This document shows positions 25,252 through 34,424 of a stretch of 52,582 nt of DNA, in pieces. The number at the start of each line of letters is the position of its first letter. Position 1 is the first letter of the stretch. The translations under genes were made by a program, and so were the position numbers. The stretch is taken from contig DDKS01000041.1 of assembly GCA_002340095.1 (NCBI GenBank), positions 1-52,582 on the forward strand, read 5' to 3'. This stretch comes from Betaproteobacteria bacterium UBA2592. GTDB taxonomy: Bacteria; Pseudomonadota; Gammaproteobacteria; Burkholderiales; Rhodocyclaceae. Under the pieces are notes generated by a model, which saw only the letters and a list, made by a program, of their open reading frames with translations, was not told where the DNA came from and ran no database searches.

Positions 25252-26368
25252 GCCTGCTTCCGCACTGGAAGCCCTGCGGGCCCGCTACCAGAAGGGCCTG
25301 CTGGCCTGGCTGAAGGCCCCGGATAGCGGGGCCGGGCTGCTCACCATGTGCGAGGCCCTGGCCGAATGCGCCAGCCTCGACCCTTGCCCCCACTGGCCTG
25401 CAGCCCAGAACCTGCTGGCCGCCATCCAGCGCGGCGAACTTCCGCCCCGGGTCGAATACCGGCGTCTGGCCGGCCGGGTGGACCAGGCCCTGCGCCGGGC
25501 CGCCCGCCAGGAAAGCGGCAACGATCCGGCCCTGCTGCAGGAACTACAGGCCTCCCTGGCCCAGCTTGCCCCGCCCCCCCAGCCGCCCATGGCAGCCCTG
25601 GTGCCCCGGGGCCCCCTGGCGAGCACCCTGGAAGCCACCGCCGCCATCCTGCCCCTGCTGGCCCGGGAGCAGGAACCCCGCTTCAAGGCGGCGCAGCGCC
25701 GCGGCTGGGATCAGGCCGTCACCCTCCTGGCCGGGGCCTGGGAGCAGCGCCTGGCAGGCTGGCAGCCGCTGCGCCGGGCCGTGTTCCCGCTCCTCGAAGG
25801 AGCGCTCGCCTTGCAACATCCGGCCCCCCTGCGCCTGGCCGAAGCCCTGGCCTCGGCCACCGATCTTTTGGAAACCAGTCCGCCCGGCCCCCGCCTGCTG
25901 GCCGCCCTGTGCGCCACCCTGGAACTGCTGCAGGAGCCCGATTTCCTCGAACACGAAGCCCTGGAGGAGCGGGTGGCCCAACTGGTGTCCCGCCTGGAGG
26001 CGGGCGACCGGGATGGCTCGCCAGCCCTCGAAGCCCTGTTCGTCCAGGAAGCCCAGGAAGTGCTGGAGCACCTGCATCTGGCCCTGGAAGCGGTGCCGCC
26101 CGACAGCGCCACCCTGGCGGCCGCGGCCGCCCAGTTGCGGGAGCTGGCCGAGCACGCCGAACGGCCCGAGTGCAGCCGCTGGGCGGCCCGACTGGAACAG
26201 GCCTTCCTGCATCTGCCCCCGGAACAGCTCGACCTGGGCCCGGCCCGCCACCATGTCCAGACCTGTCTGGCCAGCCTGGAAGCCTGGCTGCATGGCGGGT
26301 CTGCCGACGCCCGCGCCACCGCCGGCGCGACCCTGGAGGCAACCCTGACCAGCCTGGATTCCCGATGA
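25226..26368 (+). CDS. Hypothetical helical Ala/Leu-rich protein
   Basis: I do not confidently recognise this 380-aa protein. It is almost wholly alpha-helical in character, very rich in Ala, Leu, Glu and Pro, with no signal peptide or transmembrane stretch. The segment LEALFVQEAQEVLEHLHLALE (about 272-292) resembles the first helix of Hpt domains in ChpA/CheA-type chemosensory kinases. No HxxKG phospho-acceptor motif follows, so a FimL-like, phospho-incompetent homologue is one speculative reading. ATG 25226 overlaps the VOC gene by 26 bp with AAGGA about 8 nt upstream. Confidence 0.7.
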   Translation: MPSPNLPAEPASALEALRARYQKGLLAWLKAPDSGAGLLTMCEALAECASLDPCPHWPAAQNLLAAIQRGELPPRVEYRRLAGRVDQALRRAARQESGNDPALLQELQASLAQLAPPPQPPMAALVPRGPLASTLEATAAILPLLAREQEPRFKAAQRRGWDQAVTLLAGAWEQRLAGWQPLRRAVFPLLEGALALQHPAPLRLAEALASATDLLETSPPGPRLLAALCATLELLQEPDFLEHEALEERVAQLVSRLEAGDRDGSPALEALFVQEAQEVLEHLHLALEAVPPDSATLAAAAAQLRELAEHAERPECSRWAARLEQAFLHLPPEQLDLGPARHHVQTCLASLEAWLHGGSADARATAGATLEATLTSLDSR

Positions 26369-26423
26369 ACCCGGACAGGCCAGACCTGTCACAGATGGTT
26401 CCAATGGGTACAAATGCACATGC

Positions 26424-26429
26424 TATGCT
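26424..26429 (+). promoter_or_regulatory. Weak -10 candidate before the mrp operon
   Basis: TGCTATGCT resembles an extended -10 and lies 60 nt before the mrpA ATG. The 121-bp gap holds no other clear signal and no terminator for the preceding gene. Confidence 0.25.
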
Positions 26430-26489
26430 TGGCGCATCCTGATTCGGGCTCCCCGGAGCCTGACCAGGCCAAGCCCAGCCCCTGATTTC

Positions 26490-29369
26490 ATGACCCTCAG
26501 CACCCTGGTCCTCACCCCCTTCCTCGGCAGCCTGATCGCCGCCTGCCTGCCCGCCAACGCCCGTAACCGGGAAGCCTGGCTGGCCGGTGCCATCGCCTTG
26601 TTCGGGCTGGTCACGGCCATGCAGCTCTATGCGCCGGGCCAGGTGGTGTACGAGCGGATTGCCTGGATTCCCGCTCTGGGCCTGGAATTTACCCTGCGCA
26701 TGGACGGCCTGGCCTGGATCTTCGCCATGCTGGTGCTGGGCATCGGTTTCCTGGTGGTGCTCTACAGCCGCTACTACCTGTCACCGGAAGATCCGGTGCC
26801 CCGCTTCTTCGCCTTCCTGCTCGCCTTCATGGGCGCCATGCTGGGCGTGGTGCTGTCCGGCAACCTGATCCAGCTGGTGGTGTTCTGGGAGCTGACCAGC
26901 CTCACCTCCTTCCTCCTGATCGCCTACTGGCACCACCGGGCCGATGCCCGCCGGGGGGCGCGCATGGCCTTCACCGTCACCGCCACGGGCGGCCTCTGCC
27001 TGCTGGCCGGGGTGCTGATCCTCGGCCACATCGTCGGCAGCTACGACCTGGACGCGGTACTGGCGGCGCGGGAGCGGATCCAGTCCCACGACCTCTATCT
27101 GCCCGCCCTGATCCTGATCGCCCTGGGTGCGCTGACCAAGAGCGCCCAGTTTCCCTTCCATTTCTGGCTGCCCCACGCCATGGCGGCGCCCACCCCGGTG
27201 TCCTCCTACCTGCACTCGGCCACCCTGGTGAAGGCCGGGGTGTTCCTGCTGATGCGCCTGTGGCCGGCCCTGGCCGGCACCGAGGCGTGGACCTGGATCA
27301 TCGCCGGGGCCGGCACCTGCACCCTGCTGCTGGGCGCCTTCGCCGCCATCTTCCAGCGCGACATGAAGGGGCTGCTGGCCTATTCCACCATCAGCCACCT
27401 GGGCCTGATCACCACCCTGCTCGGCATCGGCACGCCGCTGGCGATGGTGGCGGCCATCTTCCACACCCTCAACCACGCCACCTTCAAGGCCTCCCTGTTC
27501 ATGGCCGTGGGCATCATCGACCACGAAACCGGCACCCGGGACATGCGCGTGCTGCGCGGCCTGTACCGGCAGATGCCCTACACGGCCACCCTGGCCATCG
27601 TCGCCAGCGGCGCCATGGCAGGTGTGCCGCTCCTGAACGGCTTCCTCTCCAAGGAAATGTTCTTTGCCGAAACCCTGCTGGTGGGGGGCGACAGCAACTG
27701 GTGGATGTCCTACGCGGCCATGGCCGTGGGGGTGTTCGGTGTCGTCTATTCACTGCGCTTCATCACCGTCTTCTTCGGCCAGCCCGCCGCGCCCCTGCCC
27801 CGGGAACCCCACGAGCCGCCGCGCTGGATGCGCTTTCCGGTGGAACTGCTGGTACTGGCTTGCCTGGTGGTCGGCGTGGCTCCCGGCATCAGCATCGGCC
27901 CCATCCTGCACCAGGGCGTGGTCGCGGTGCTGGGAGCGGACACGCCGCACTACAACCTGGCCATCTGGCACGGCTTCAACCTGCCGTTGCTGATGAGTTT
28001 CCTGGCCCTGACCCTGGGCGCCTGGCTCTTTCAGCTGCTGCTGCGCCGCTTCCACCTCGACCAGCGGGAGCAGACCCCCCTGCTGCACCGTCTGAGCGGC
28101 GCCCAGGCCTACGAAAACGCCATGCTGGCCCTGGGCCGGGCTGCGGCCTTGCTGCTCAGCCATCTGGGTACCGAGCGGCTGCAGCCCCAGTTGCTGGCCA
28201 TGACGGCGGCCCTGCTGCTGGTCCCCCTGCTGCTCGCGGGCCTGCCCACCGGCTGGCAGCTGCCCCCACCCCACCCGGTGGATCCCTATTTCGCCATGCT
28301 CTGGCTGGCCGGCGGCGGCTGCGCCCTGGCCGCCGCCTGGCAGGCCAAGTATCACCGGCTCGCAGCCCTGGCCCTGGCGGGCGGGACGGGCATCGTGACT
28401 GCCATCACCTTCCTGTGGCTGTCGGCCCCGGACCTGGCCCTGACCCAGCTGATGGTGGAAACGGTGACCACCATCCTGATCCTGCTCGGCCTGCGCTGGC
28501 TGCCACCGCGCCTTCCTCCCCAAGCCCGGCCGCCGGCACCGCCCTGGAATGTCCGGCTGCGCCGCAGCCGCGACATGCTGATCGCCCTCGCCTGCGGCCT
28601 GGGCATGGCGCTCCTGAGCTATGCGGTGCTGGTACGCCCCCTGCCCGAGGGCATCGCCGGCTTCTTCCTGGAGAAGGCCCTGCCCGAGGGGGGCGGGACC
28701 AACGCGGTAAACGTGCTGCTGGTGGATTTCCGCGGTTTCGACACCCTCGGGGAAATCACCGTGCTCGCCGTCGTGGCGCTCACCGTCTATGCCCTGCTGC
28801 GCCGCTTCCGCCCCGCGCCGGAGAGCGTCGCCATTCCCGCCCAGCAGACCAGCCTCCTGGATGCAGCCACCCGCCAGACGCCCGCGGAGCAGGCCAACAG
28901 CGGCTACCTGCGGGTGGCGGGCATTTACATGCGCCTGCTGCTGCCCTTCATGGGCATCACCGCCGTGTACTTCTTCCTGCGCGGCCACAACCTGCCCGGG
29001 GGCGGCTTCGTGGCCGGGCTGATCTTCTCGGTGGCCCTGATCGTCCAGTACATGCTGGCCGGCACCCACTGGGTCGAGGCCCGGATGCACCTGCGCCCGC
29101 ACCGCTGGCTCGGCTACGGCCTCATGCTGGCCTGCGCCACGGGCCTCGGCGCCTGGGCCTTCGGCTACCCCTTCCTCACCAGCCACACGGCCCACCTGGA
29201 TCTACCCCTGCTGGGCGAGCTGCACCTGCCCAGCGCCTTCTTCTTCGATCTGGGAGTGTTCGTCACGGTGGTGGGCTGTACCCTGCTGATCCTGGTCGCC
29301 CTGGGGCACCAGTCGATCCGCAGCCACCGGGTGCCAGAACGCCTCGAAACGACCCGGGAGGCCCACTGA
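26490..29369 (+). CDS. mrpAB: Mrp Na+(K+)/H+ antiporter subunit A-B fusion
   Basis: The 959-aa membrane protein combines MrpA and MrpB. The N-terminal NuoL-like part (about 1-500) has the proton-antiporter motifs FWELTSLTSFLLIAYW, GALTKSAQFPFHFWLP and HLGLITTLLG. MbhD/MbhE-like segments follow (about 600-790, LSAPDLALTQLMVETVTTILILLG and VLLVDFRGFDTLGEI). The MnhB domain is C-terminal (about 815-945, LRGHNLPGGGFVAGLIF). This fusion defines group-2 (PhaAB-type) Mrp systems. The complex exports Na+ or K+ for protons and supports alkaline and salt tolerance. The stop shares one base with mrpC. Confidence 0.95.
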   Translation: MTLSTLVLTPFLGSLIAACLPANARNREAWLAGAIALFGLVTAMQLYAPGQVVYERIAWIPALGLEFTLRMDGLAWIFAMLVLGIGFLVVLYSRYYLSPEDPVPRFFAFLLAFMGAMLGVVLSGNLIQLVVFWELTSLTSFLLIAYWHHRADARRGARMAFTVTATGGLCLLAGVLILGHIVGSYDLDAVLAARERIQSHDLYLPALILIALGALTKSAQFPFHFWLPHAMAAPTPVSSYLHSATLVKAGVFLLMRLWPALAGTEAWTWIIAGAGTCTLLLGAFAAIFQRDMKGLLAYSTISHLGLITTLLGIGTPLAMVAAIFHTLNHATFKASLFMAVGIIDHETGTRDMRVLRGLYRQMPYTATLAIVASGAMAGVPLLNGFLSKEMFFAETLLVGGDSNWWMSYAAMAVGVFGVVYSLRFITVFFGQPAAPLPREPHEPPRWMRFPVELLVLACLVVGVAPGISIGPILHQGVVAVLGADTPHYNLAIWHGFNLPLLMSFLALTLGAWLFQLLLRRFHLDQREQTPLLHRLSGAQAYENAMLALGRAAALLLSHLGTERLQPQLLAMTAALLLVPLLLAGLPTGWQLPPPHPVDPYFAMLWLAGGGCALAAAWQAKYHRLAALALAGGTGIVTAITFLWLSAPDLALTQLMVETVTTILILLGLRWLPPRLPPQARPPAPPWNVRLRRSRDMLIALACGLGMALLSYAVLVRPLPEGIAGFFLEKALPEGGGTNAVNVLLVDFRGFDTLGEITVLAVVALTVYALLRRFRPAPESVAIPAQQTSLLDAATRQTPAEQANSGYLRVAGIYMRLLLPFMGITAVYFFLRGHNLPGGGFVAGLIFSVALIVQYMLAGTHWVEARMHLRPHRWLGYGLMLACATGLGAWAFGYPFLTSHTAHLDLPLLGELHLPSAFFFDLGVFVTVVGCTLLILVALGHQSIRSHRVPERLETTREAH

Positions 29370-29713
29370 TGGAAGCGGTCATCGCCATTGCCATCGGCGT
29401 CCTGTTCGGCTCCGGGGTCTGGCTCATCCTGCGCCCGCGCACCTTCCAGATCATCACCGGACTGATGCTGATGTCCTACGCAGTAAACCTCTTCATCTTC
29501 ATGATGGGCCGGGTCTGGATCGACAAGGCGCCGCTCACCCTCAAACCTGGGATACCCAGCCTCGGGGAATACGCCGACCCGCTCTCCCAGGCCCTGGTGC
29601 TGACCGCCATCGTCATCGGTTTCGCCACCACGGCCCTGTATCTGGTCATCATGATCGGCGCCCGGGGCCTGACCGGCACCGACCACGTGGACGGCAAGGA
29701 GCCCGAGGCATGA
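29369..29713 (+). CDS. mrpC: Mrp antiporter subunit C
   Basis: The 114-aa protein is NuoK-like with three transmembrane helices; GVWLILRPRTFQIITGLMLMSYAVNLFIF and DPLSQALVLTAIVIGFATTAL (the latter with the family conserved ALVLTAIVI) are diagnostic. The start overlaps mrpAB (TGATG) and the end overlaps mrpD by 4 bp. Confidence 0.93.
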   Translation: MEAVIAIAIGVLFGSGVWLILRPRTFQIITGLMLMSYAVNLFIFMMGRVWIDKAPLTLKPGIPSLGEYADPLSQALVLTAIVIGFATTALYLVIMIGARGLTGTDHVDGKEPEA

Positions 29714-31320
29714 GCGGCACGCCCTGGACCGAGCACCTGATTCTGGCCCCCGTGCTGCTGCCGCTTCTGGCCGGGGCCGCCCTGATCCTCGTCAATGAAG
29801 CCCGGCACGGCCTGAAGTTCAGTATCAACCTGGGCTGCAACCTGCTCCTGCTGGCCGCGGCCCTGGCCCTGTTCTGGCGCGCCGACCAGGAACTCTGGCC
29901 CGGCACCATGGGGGTCTACCTGGCCGCCAACTGGATGGCCCCGTTCGGCATCGCCCTGGTGGCGGACCGGCTCGCCGCCCTGATGCTGGTGCTGACGGCG
30001 GTGCTGTCCCTCGCCGTGCTGATCTTCTCCTGGCAGGGCTGGAGCCGCATCGGGGTGCACTTCCATTCCCTCTTCCTGTTCCTGCTGATGGGGATCAACG
30101 GCGCTTTCCTCACCCACGACCTGTTCAACCTGTTCGTCTTCTTCGAGGTGATGCTGGCGGCCTCCTACGGCCTGGTGCTGCACGGTTATAACGTCACCCG
30201 CATCCGCGCCAGCCTGCAGTACATCGCCATCAATCTGGTCGCCTCGCTGCTGTTTTTGATCGGCATCGCCCTGATCTATGCCAGCACCGGCACCCTCAAC
30301 ATGGCCGACCTGGGTCCCCGGGTCGCGGCCCTGGCCCCGGCCGACCTGCCCCTGCTGCAGACGGGCGCCCTGATCCTGGCCCTGGCCTTCCTCACCAAGG
30401 GGGCCATGTGGCCCCTGGGTTTCTGGCTGCCCACCACCTACGCCGCCGCCTCACCGCCGGTGGCAGCGATGCTGGTGCTGATGACCAAGGTGGGCATCTA
30501 CGCCATCATCCGCATCTGGCCGCTGGCCTTCGGCGCCGGGCCCCTGGCGGGCTTCGCCCTGGAAGGCCTGTTCTGGGGCGGCCTGGCGACGCTCCTGTTC
30601 GGCAGCGTCGGCATGCTGGCAAGCCAGGAGGCCGGACGCATGGCCGGCTACGGCGCCATCATCTCCTCCGGCACCCTGATGGCCATCGTCGGGGCCAACC
30701 AGCCGGCCCTGCTCACTGTGGGCTTCTACTACCTGCTCGGTTCCACCCTGGCCACCGCCGCCTTCCTGCTCCTGGCCGGGTTGATCGAGCGCATCCGCAC
30801 CCCGGGCTCCGCCCTGCTGGCCCTGACCATGGAAGCCTTCGCCATCGAGGAAAAACCCGAGGAGCCGGTGGGGGTCGGCATTCCCGCCGCCCTGGCCTTC
30901 CTGGGCCTGGCCTTTGCCGGTTGCGCCCTGGTCATCACCGGCCTGCCGCCCCTCTCTGGCTTCGTGGCCAAGTTCAGCCTCTTCCACACCCTGCTCGACA
31001 GCAGCGCCGAAGTCACCCGGGAAACCTGGCTGTTCATGGGCCTGATCCTCGCCTCCGGACTCACCGGGGTCATCGCCCTGATGCGCTTCGGGGTGCGCAC
31101 CTTCTGGGCCTCGGGCAATCTCCAGGCCCCCAGCCTGCAACACTCCGAGGCCCTGCCGATCAGCTTCCTGCTAAGCCTGTGCATCGCCATGACCCTGTTC
31201 GCCAGCCCGCTGCTGGCCTTCCTGGAGCGGACCAGCGAGGATCTGGCCCGGCCCGGAACCTATGTGGAGCAGGTGCTCTCCAGCCCGGTACGACCGGGAC
31301 CCGCCGGAGGTCCGCCATGA
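29710..31320 (+). CDS. mrpD: Mrp antiporter subunit D
   Basis: The 536-aa NuoN/NuoM-like subunit has about 14 hydrophobic segments, DLFNLFVFFEVMLAASYGLVLHG (conserved Glu of the proton path), LTKGAMWPLGFWLPTTYAAA (conserved Lys), and GLPPLSGFVAKFSLF. It forms the second proton-translocating unit beside MrpA. ATGA overlaps on both sides indicate a single operon. Confidence 0.95.
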   Translation: MSGTPWTEHLILAPVLLPLLAGAALILVNEARHGLKFSINLGCNLLLLAAALALFWRADQELWPGTMGVYLAANWMAPFGIALVADRLAALMLVLTAVLSLAVLIFSWQGWSRIGVHFHSLFLFLLMGINGAFLTHDLFNLFVFFEVMLAASYGLVLHGYNVTRIRASLQYIAINLVASLLFLIGIALIYASTGTLNMADLGPRVAALAPADLPLLQTGALILALAFLTKGAMWPLGFWLPTTYAAASPPVAAMLVLMTKVGIYAIIRIWPLAFGAGPLAGFALEGLFWGGLATLLFGSVGMLASQEAGRMAGYGAIISSGTLMAIVGANQPALLTVGFYYLLGSTLATAAFLLLAGLIERIRTPGSALLALTMEAFAIEEKPEEPVGVGIPAALAFLGLAFAGCALVITGLPPLSGFVAKFSLFHTLLDSSAEVTRETWLFMGLILASGLTGVIALMRFGVRTFWASGNLQAPSLQHSEALPISFLLSLCIAMTLFASPLLAFLERTSEDLARPGTYVEQVLSSPVRPGPAGGPP

Positions 31321-31820
31321 AGCGCCTCCTGCCCTCGCCCCTGCTCTCCCTGGTCCTGCTCGCCACCTGGCTGCTGCTCAACCAGAGCCTGGATGCCGCC
31401 CACCTGCTCCTCGGCAGCCTGTTGGCCATCGTCGCCCCGCTGTTGTCCCGGCCCCTGCAACCCGACGGCCATGCCCGCATCCACCGCCCCCTGGCACTGC
31501 TGAAGCTGCTCGGCAAAGCCAGCGTCGAGGTGATACGTTCCTGCTTCAACGTCACCCGCATCATCCTCTTCGCCCGGGCGGAAGGACTGAACTCCCAGTT
31601 CATCCGCATTCCCCTCCACCTGCAGAGCCCCCACGGCCTGGCAGTCCTGGCCGGCATCATCAACATGACACCGGGTACGGTCTGGGTGGAAATCCTGCCC
31701 GACAGCCACGAACTGGTGCTGCATGTGTTCGATCTGCACGATGCCCGCTGGTGGATCGACACGATCAAGGGCCAGTACGAACAACCCCTGATGGAAATTT
31801 TCGAGGGGAAAAGTCCATGA
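31317..31820 (+). CDS. mrpE: Mrp antiporter subunit E
   Basis: The 167-aa protein has two N-terminal hydrophobic segments, then VEVIRSCFNVTRIIL and AGIINMTPGTVWVEI (the MrpE TPGT motif), and a C-terminal LHDARWWIDTIKGQYEQPLMEIF. In studied Mrp complexes MrpE aids assembly. Overlaps mrpD and mrpF by 4 bp. Confidence 0.92.
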   Translation: MKRLLPSPLLSLVLLATWLLLNQSLDAAHLLLGSLLAIVAPLLSRPLQPDGHARIHRPLALLKLLGKASVEVIRSCFNVTRIILFARAEGLNSQFIRIPLHLQSPHGLAVLAGIINMTPGTVWVEILPDSHELVLHVFDLHDARWWIDTIKGQYEQPLMEIFEGKSP

Positions 31821-32095
31821 CCCTGCTCCTGTCCCTGGCCCTCCACTTCACCCTGGCCTGCGTCGGCATCGGCATGTTGTTCTGCACGGTGCGGCTGCTG
31901 CTGGGCCCCTCGGCCCAGGACCGGGTACTGGCGCTTGATACCCTGTGGATGTGCACCATGCTGCTTTGCCTGCTGCTCGGCATCCGCCACGGCAGCATGG
32001 TCTATTTCGAAGTGGCGCTGCTGATTGCCCTGATCGGCTTCGTGTCCACCATTGCCCTGGCGAAATTCCTGATGCGCGGAGAAATCATCGAATGA
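31817..32095 (+). CDS. mrpF: Mrp antiporter subunit F
   Basis: The 92-aa protein has three transmembrane helices and the conserved GPSAQDRVLALDTLW segment, whose Asp is functionally important in characterised MrpF, followed by VALLIALIGFVSTIALAKFLMRG. It starts inside the mrpE 3' end by 4 bp. Confidence 0.93.
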   Translation: MTLLLSLALHFTLACVGIGMLFCTVRLLLGPSAQDRVLALDTLWMCTMLLCLLLGIRHGSMVYFEVALLIALIGFVSTIALAKFLMRGEIIE

Positions 32096-32129
32096 GGCTC
32101 ACCCAACCCCGTCATGCGCGAGGCCAGCC

Positions 32130-32540
32130 ATGAACAACTGGGACAACCTGCCCCTCTGGGCCAGCCTGCCCGCCACCCTGCTGCTCATCCTGGGCGGCTG
32201 CATCGCCCTCACCGGCTGCCTGGGCCTGATGCGCCTGCCCCACTTCTATCAGCGCATTCACGGCCCGGCCATCACCATCACCCTGGGCACAGCCTGCATT
32301 CTGATGGCCTCGATGATCCTGTTCTCGGCCCTGGAAACCCGGCCCGTGGTACACGAACTGCTGATCACCCTGTTTGTGCTCATGACCGCTCCGATGGTCT
32401 CCATGCTCATCATGCGCGCCGCCGTGCACCGGGAACTGCGCCAGCCGCCCCCCAACCCCCCCCGGGAAGAAAGCGCCTGGAATGCCTACGGCAGCCCCAG
32501 GGTGTGCAAAAGGAACGGAGGCCCCCCGCCAGGCTCCTGA
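32130..32540 (+). CDS. mrpG: Mrp antiporter subunit G
   Basis: The 136-aa protein has three hydrophobic helices and the MrpG core GLMRLPHFYQRIHGPAITITLG, then LLITLFVLMTAPMVSMLIMRAA. A roughly 35-residue Pro-rich hydrophilic tail is longer than in many homologues. It ends the mrp operon, 34 bp after mrpF; no terminator is seen in the 18 bp before the opposing gene. Confidence 0.92.
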   Translation: MNNWDNLPLWASLPATLLLILGGCIALTGCLGLMRLPHFYQRIHGPAITITLGTACILMASMILFSALETRPVVHELLITLFVLMTAPMVSMLIMRAAVHRELRQPPPNPPREESAWNAYGSPRVCKRNGGPPPGS

Positions 32541-32558
32541 GCGCCAGGCGGCACGGGG

Positions 32559-33392
32559 TCAGTCGCGATGCGCCGGGAAGCCGCTGCGCTGCATGTCCCG
32601 CAGCTTGGCGTATTTGCAGAAACTGTTGAAGCAGCCGATGGTGATGTGCACCAGACCGGGCAGACCGTCCCGGAAACCCTGGCGCCAGATGTAGAAGCGG
32701 ATGAAGCGGAACAGGGGACTGAGGAGCAGATGCGGCCAGCCGGCCCGCTTGCCCCGGGCGAAGGCCCGTTCGGCAGCCAGGGTGGTGTAGCGGTTCTGCT
32801 TGGCCAGATAGCCATGGAGGCTTTCGGCGGAGTCATGCAGCAGATCGCCCTGAAGCCTGCCGCAGCGGGCGCCGGGCTGCAGTTCCACCTTTTCGTGCAC
32901 CGGGTCGAAGGACCAGCGTGCCTGGCGCCGGTCGAAGAGGCGCAGGCTCCAGTCGGGATAGCCCTCCCCGTGGCGCAGGTAGCGCCCCATGAAGCGGTTG
33001 CGGCGCGGGAAGCGGTAGGCCGGGCAGTCGGGGCGTTCCAGGCAGGCACGGATGGCATCGGCCAGGTCGGGGCTGAGTTGTTCGTCGGCATCGAGGCAGA
33101 GGACCCAATCGTGACGGGCCTGCTCCACCGCATACTGCTTCTGGCGGCCATAGCCCAACCATTCCTGGAAGATCACGCGGGCGCCGAGTTCCCGGGCCAG
33201 GGCAACGGTGTTGTCGCTGCTGCCCGAGTCCACCACCAGCACCTCGGCGGCGAAGGGCACGCTGGCGATGCAGGCGGACAGCTGGGCAGCGGCATTGCAG
33301 GTGATGATGACGAGGGAGAGGGGCTGGGCGGTCGTAACGGGACCCGGGTGCGGGTCCTGGACAGGAAGGGAGGCGGCGCTGGGTTCGGACAC
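32559..33392 (-). CDS. Family 2 glycosyltransferase, LPS core type (WaaE/KdtX-like)
   Basis: The 277-aa transferase has the GT-A start LSLVIITCNAAAQLSACI, VVDSGSSDNTV and the DxD-containing LCLDADEQLSPDL. RRNRFMGRYLRHGEGYPDWSLRLF and PVHEKVEL are typical of WaaE/KdtX-like beta-1,4-glucosyltransferases that modify inner-core heptose. GTG 33392 has AGGA five bases upstream, and no ATG lies before the conserved core. Divergent from waaC, which supports an LPS role. Confidence 0.87.
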   Translation of the reverse strand: MSEPSAASLPVQDPHPGPVTTAQPLSLVIITCNAAAQLSACIASVPFAAEVLVVDSGSSDNTVALARELGARVIFQEWLGYGRQKQYAVEQARHDWVLCLDADEQLSPDLADAIRACLERPDCPAYRFPRRNRFMGRYLRHGEGYPDWSLRLFDRRQARWSFDPVHEKVELQPGARCGRLQGDLLHDSAESLHGYLAKQNRYTTLAAERAFARGKRAGWPHLLLSPLFRFIRFYIWRQGFRDGLPGLVHITIGCFNSFCKYAKLRDMQRSGFPAHRD

Positions 33393-33405
33393 GGTTCCTG
33401 ATCGC

Positions 33406-33411
33406 TATAAT
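33406..33411 (+). promoter_or_regulatory. -10 box (TATAAT) of waaC
   Basis: Consensus TATAAT in CGCTATAATGC, 30 bp before the waaC ATG; a TTCGGA 16 bp upstream is a poor -35. Confidence 0.5.
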
Positions 33412-33430
33412 GCTGGCCTTTGAAGCCGTC

Positions 33431-33436
33431 ATTCTA
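33431..33436 (-). promoter_or_regulatory. Putative -10 box (TAGAAT) of the GT2 gene
   Basis: Minus-strand GGTTAGAATGACGG lies 38 bp before GTG 33392, inside the waaC leader. The two predicted transcripts overlap by a few bases at their 5' ends. Confidence 0.35.
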
Positions 33437-33441
33437 ACCTC

Positions 33442-34422
33442 ATGCCTGGCACCGGCTGTTCCCCGCACCACATCTTGCTGGTCAAGACATCCTCCCTGGG
33501 GGATGTGATCCACAACCTGCCGGTGGTCACCGATCTCCTGGCCCATTTCCCCAGCGCCCGCGTCGACTGGGTGGTAGAAGAAGGCTTTGCCGAGATTCCC
33601 AGGCTCCACCCCGGCGTGGGAGAGGTGATTCCCGTGGCCCTGCGGCGCTGGAAGAAACGCCTCTGGTCCCCGGCCACCTGGCGGGAGATCGGCGCAGCCC
33701 GGCGGCGGCTGGCGGCCACCCCCTACGACGCCATCCTGGACACCCAGGGCCTGCTCAAGAGCGCCCTGGTCGCCCGCCAGGCCCGGGGGCCCCGCCTGGG
33801 GCACAACGCCGACTCGGCCCGGGAGCCCCTGGCCGCCCGGTTCTACGACAGGGGCTTCTTCGTGCCAGGAACCCTGCACGCGGTGGAGCGCAACCGGCGC
33901 CTGGCCGCAGCGGCTCTGGGCTACAGCCTCGGACCGGAACTGGATTACGGCCTGCCCCGGACGGCCGACAGCCGGCAAAGCCTGTCCGTGGTGCTGCTCA
34001 CGGCCACGAGCCGGGACGACAAGCTCTGGCCCGAAGGCCACTGGGTGAACCTGGGACGGGCCCTGGCCAGCCGGGGTCTGACCGTGCTCCTGCCGGGCGG
34101 CAGCCTGAAGGAGCGGCAGCGGGCCGAACGTCTGGCCCGCCAGATTCCCGGGGCCCAGGCCGTCCCTCCGATGAACCTGAGCGGACTGGCCCAGCTGCTG
34201 GCCCACGCCCGCCTCGTGGTGGGGGTGGACACGGGCCTGTCGCACCTGGCGGCCGCCGTGGGAACCCCCGTCGTCGCCCTTTACACCGCCACCGATCCCG
34301 GCCTCACCGGCGTGCTGGGCCAGGGCTGGTTCCGCAACCTGGGCGGCCGGGGGCAGATCCCAGCGGTGCAGGAGGTGCTGACCGAACTGGTGCCCTTCCT
34401 GCCACCCCGACCGGCCCGGTGA
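33442..34422 (+). CDS. waaC: Lipopolysaccharide heptosyltransferase I
   Basis: The 326-aa GT9 enzyme adds the first L-glycero-D-manno-heptose to Kdo of the LPS inner core. It has the N-terminal ILLVKTSSLGDVIHNLPVVTDL segment, DTQGLLKSALVA, and the donor-binding VVGVDTGLSHLAAAVGTPVVALY. The 3' end overlaps waaA. Confidence 0.94.
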   Translation: MPGTGCSPHHILLVKTSSLGDVIHNLPVVTDLLAHFPSARVDWVVEEGFAEIPRLHPGVGEVIPVALRRWKKRLWSPATWREIGAARRRLAATPYDAILDTQGLLKSALVARQARGPRLGHNADSAREPLAARFYDRGFFVPGTLHAVERNRRLAAAALGYSLGPELDYGLPRTADSRQSLSVVLLTATSRDDKLWPEGHWVNLGRALASRGLTVLLPGGSLKERQRAERLARQIPGAQAVPPMNLSGLAQLLAHARLVVGVDTGLSHLAAAVGTPVVALYTATDPGLTGVLGQGWFRNLGGRGQIPAVQEVLTELVPFLPPRPAR

Positions 34423-34424
34423 GC

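Noticed and set aside
27260..29368. Long plus-strand frame shifted against mrpAB, continuous with mrpC
   Set aside because: The part before 29369 is Arg/Pro/Gly-rich out-of-frame translation of mrpAB; only the mrpC portion is real.
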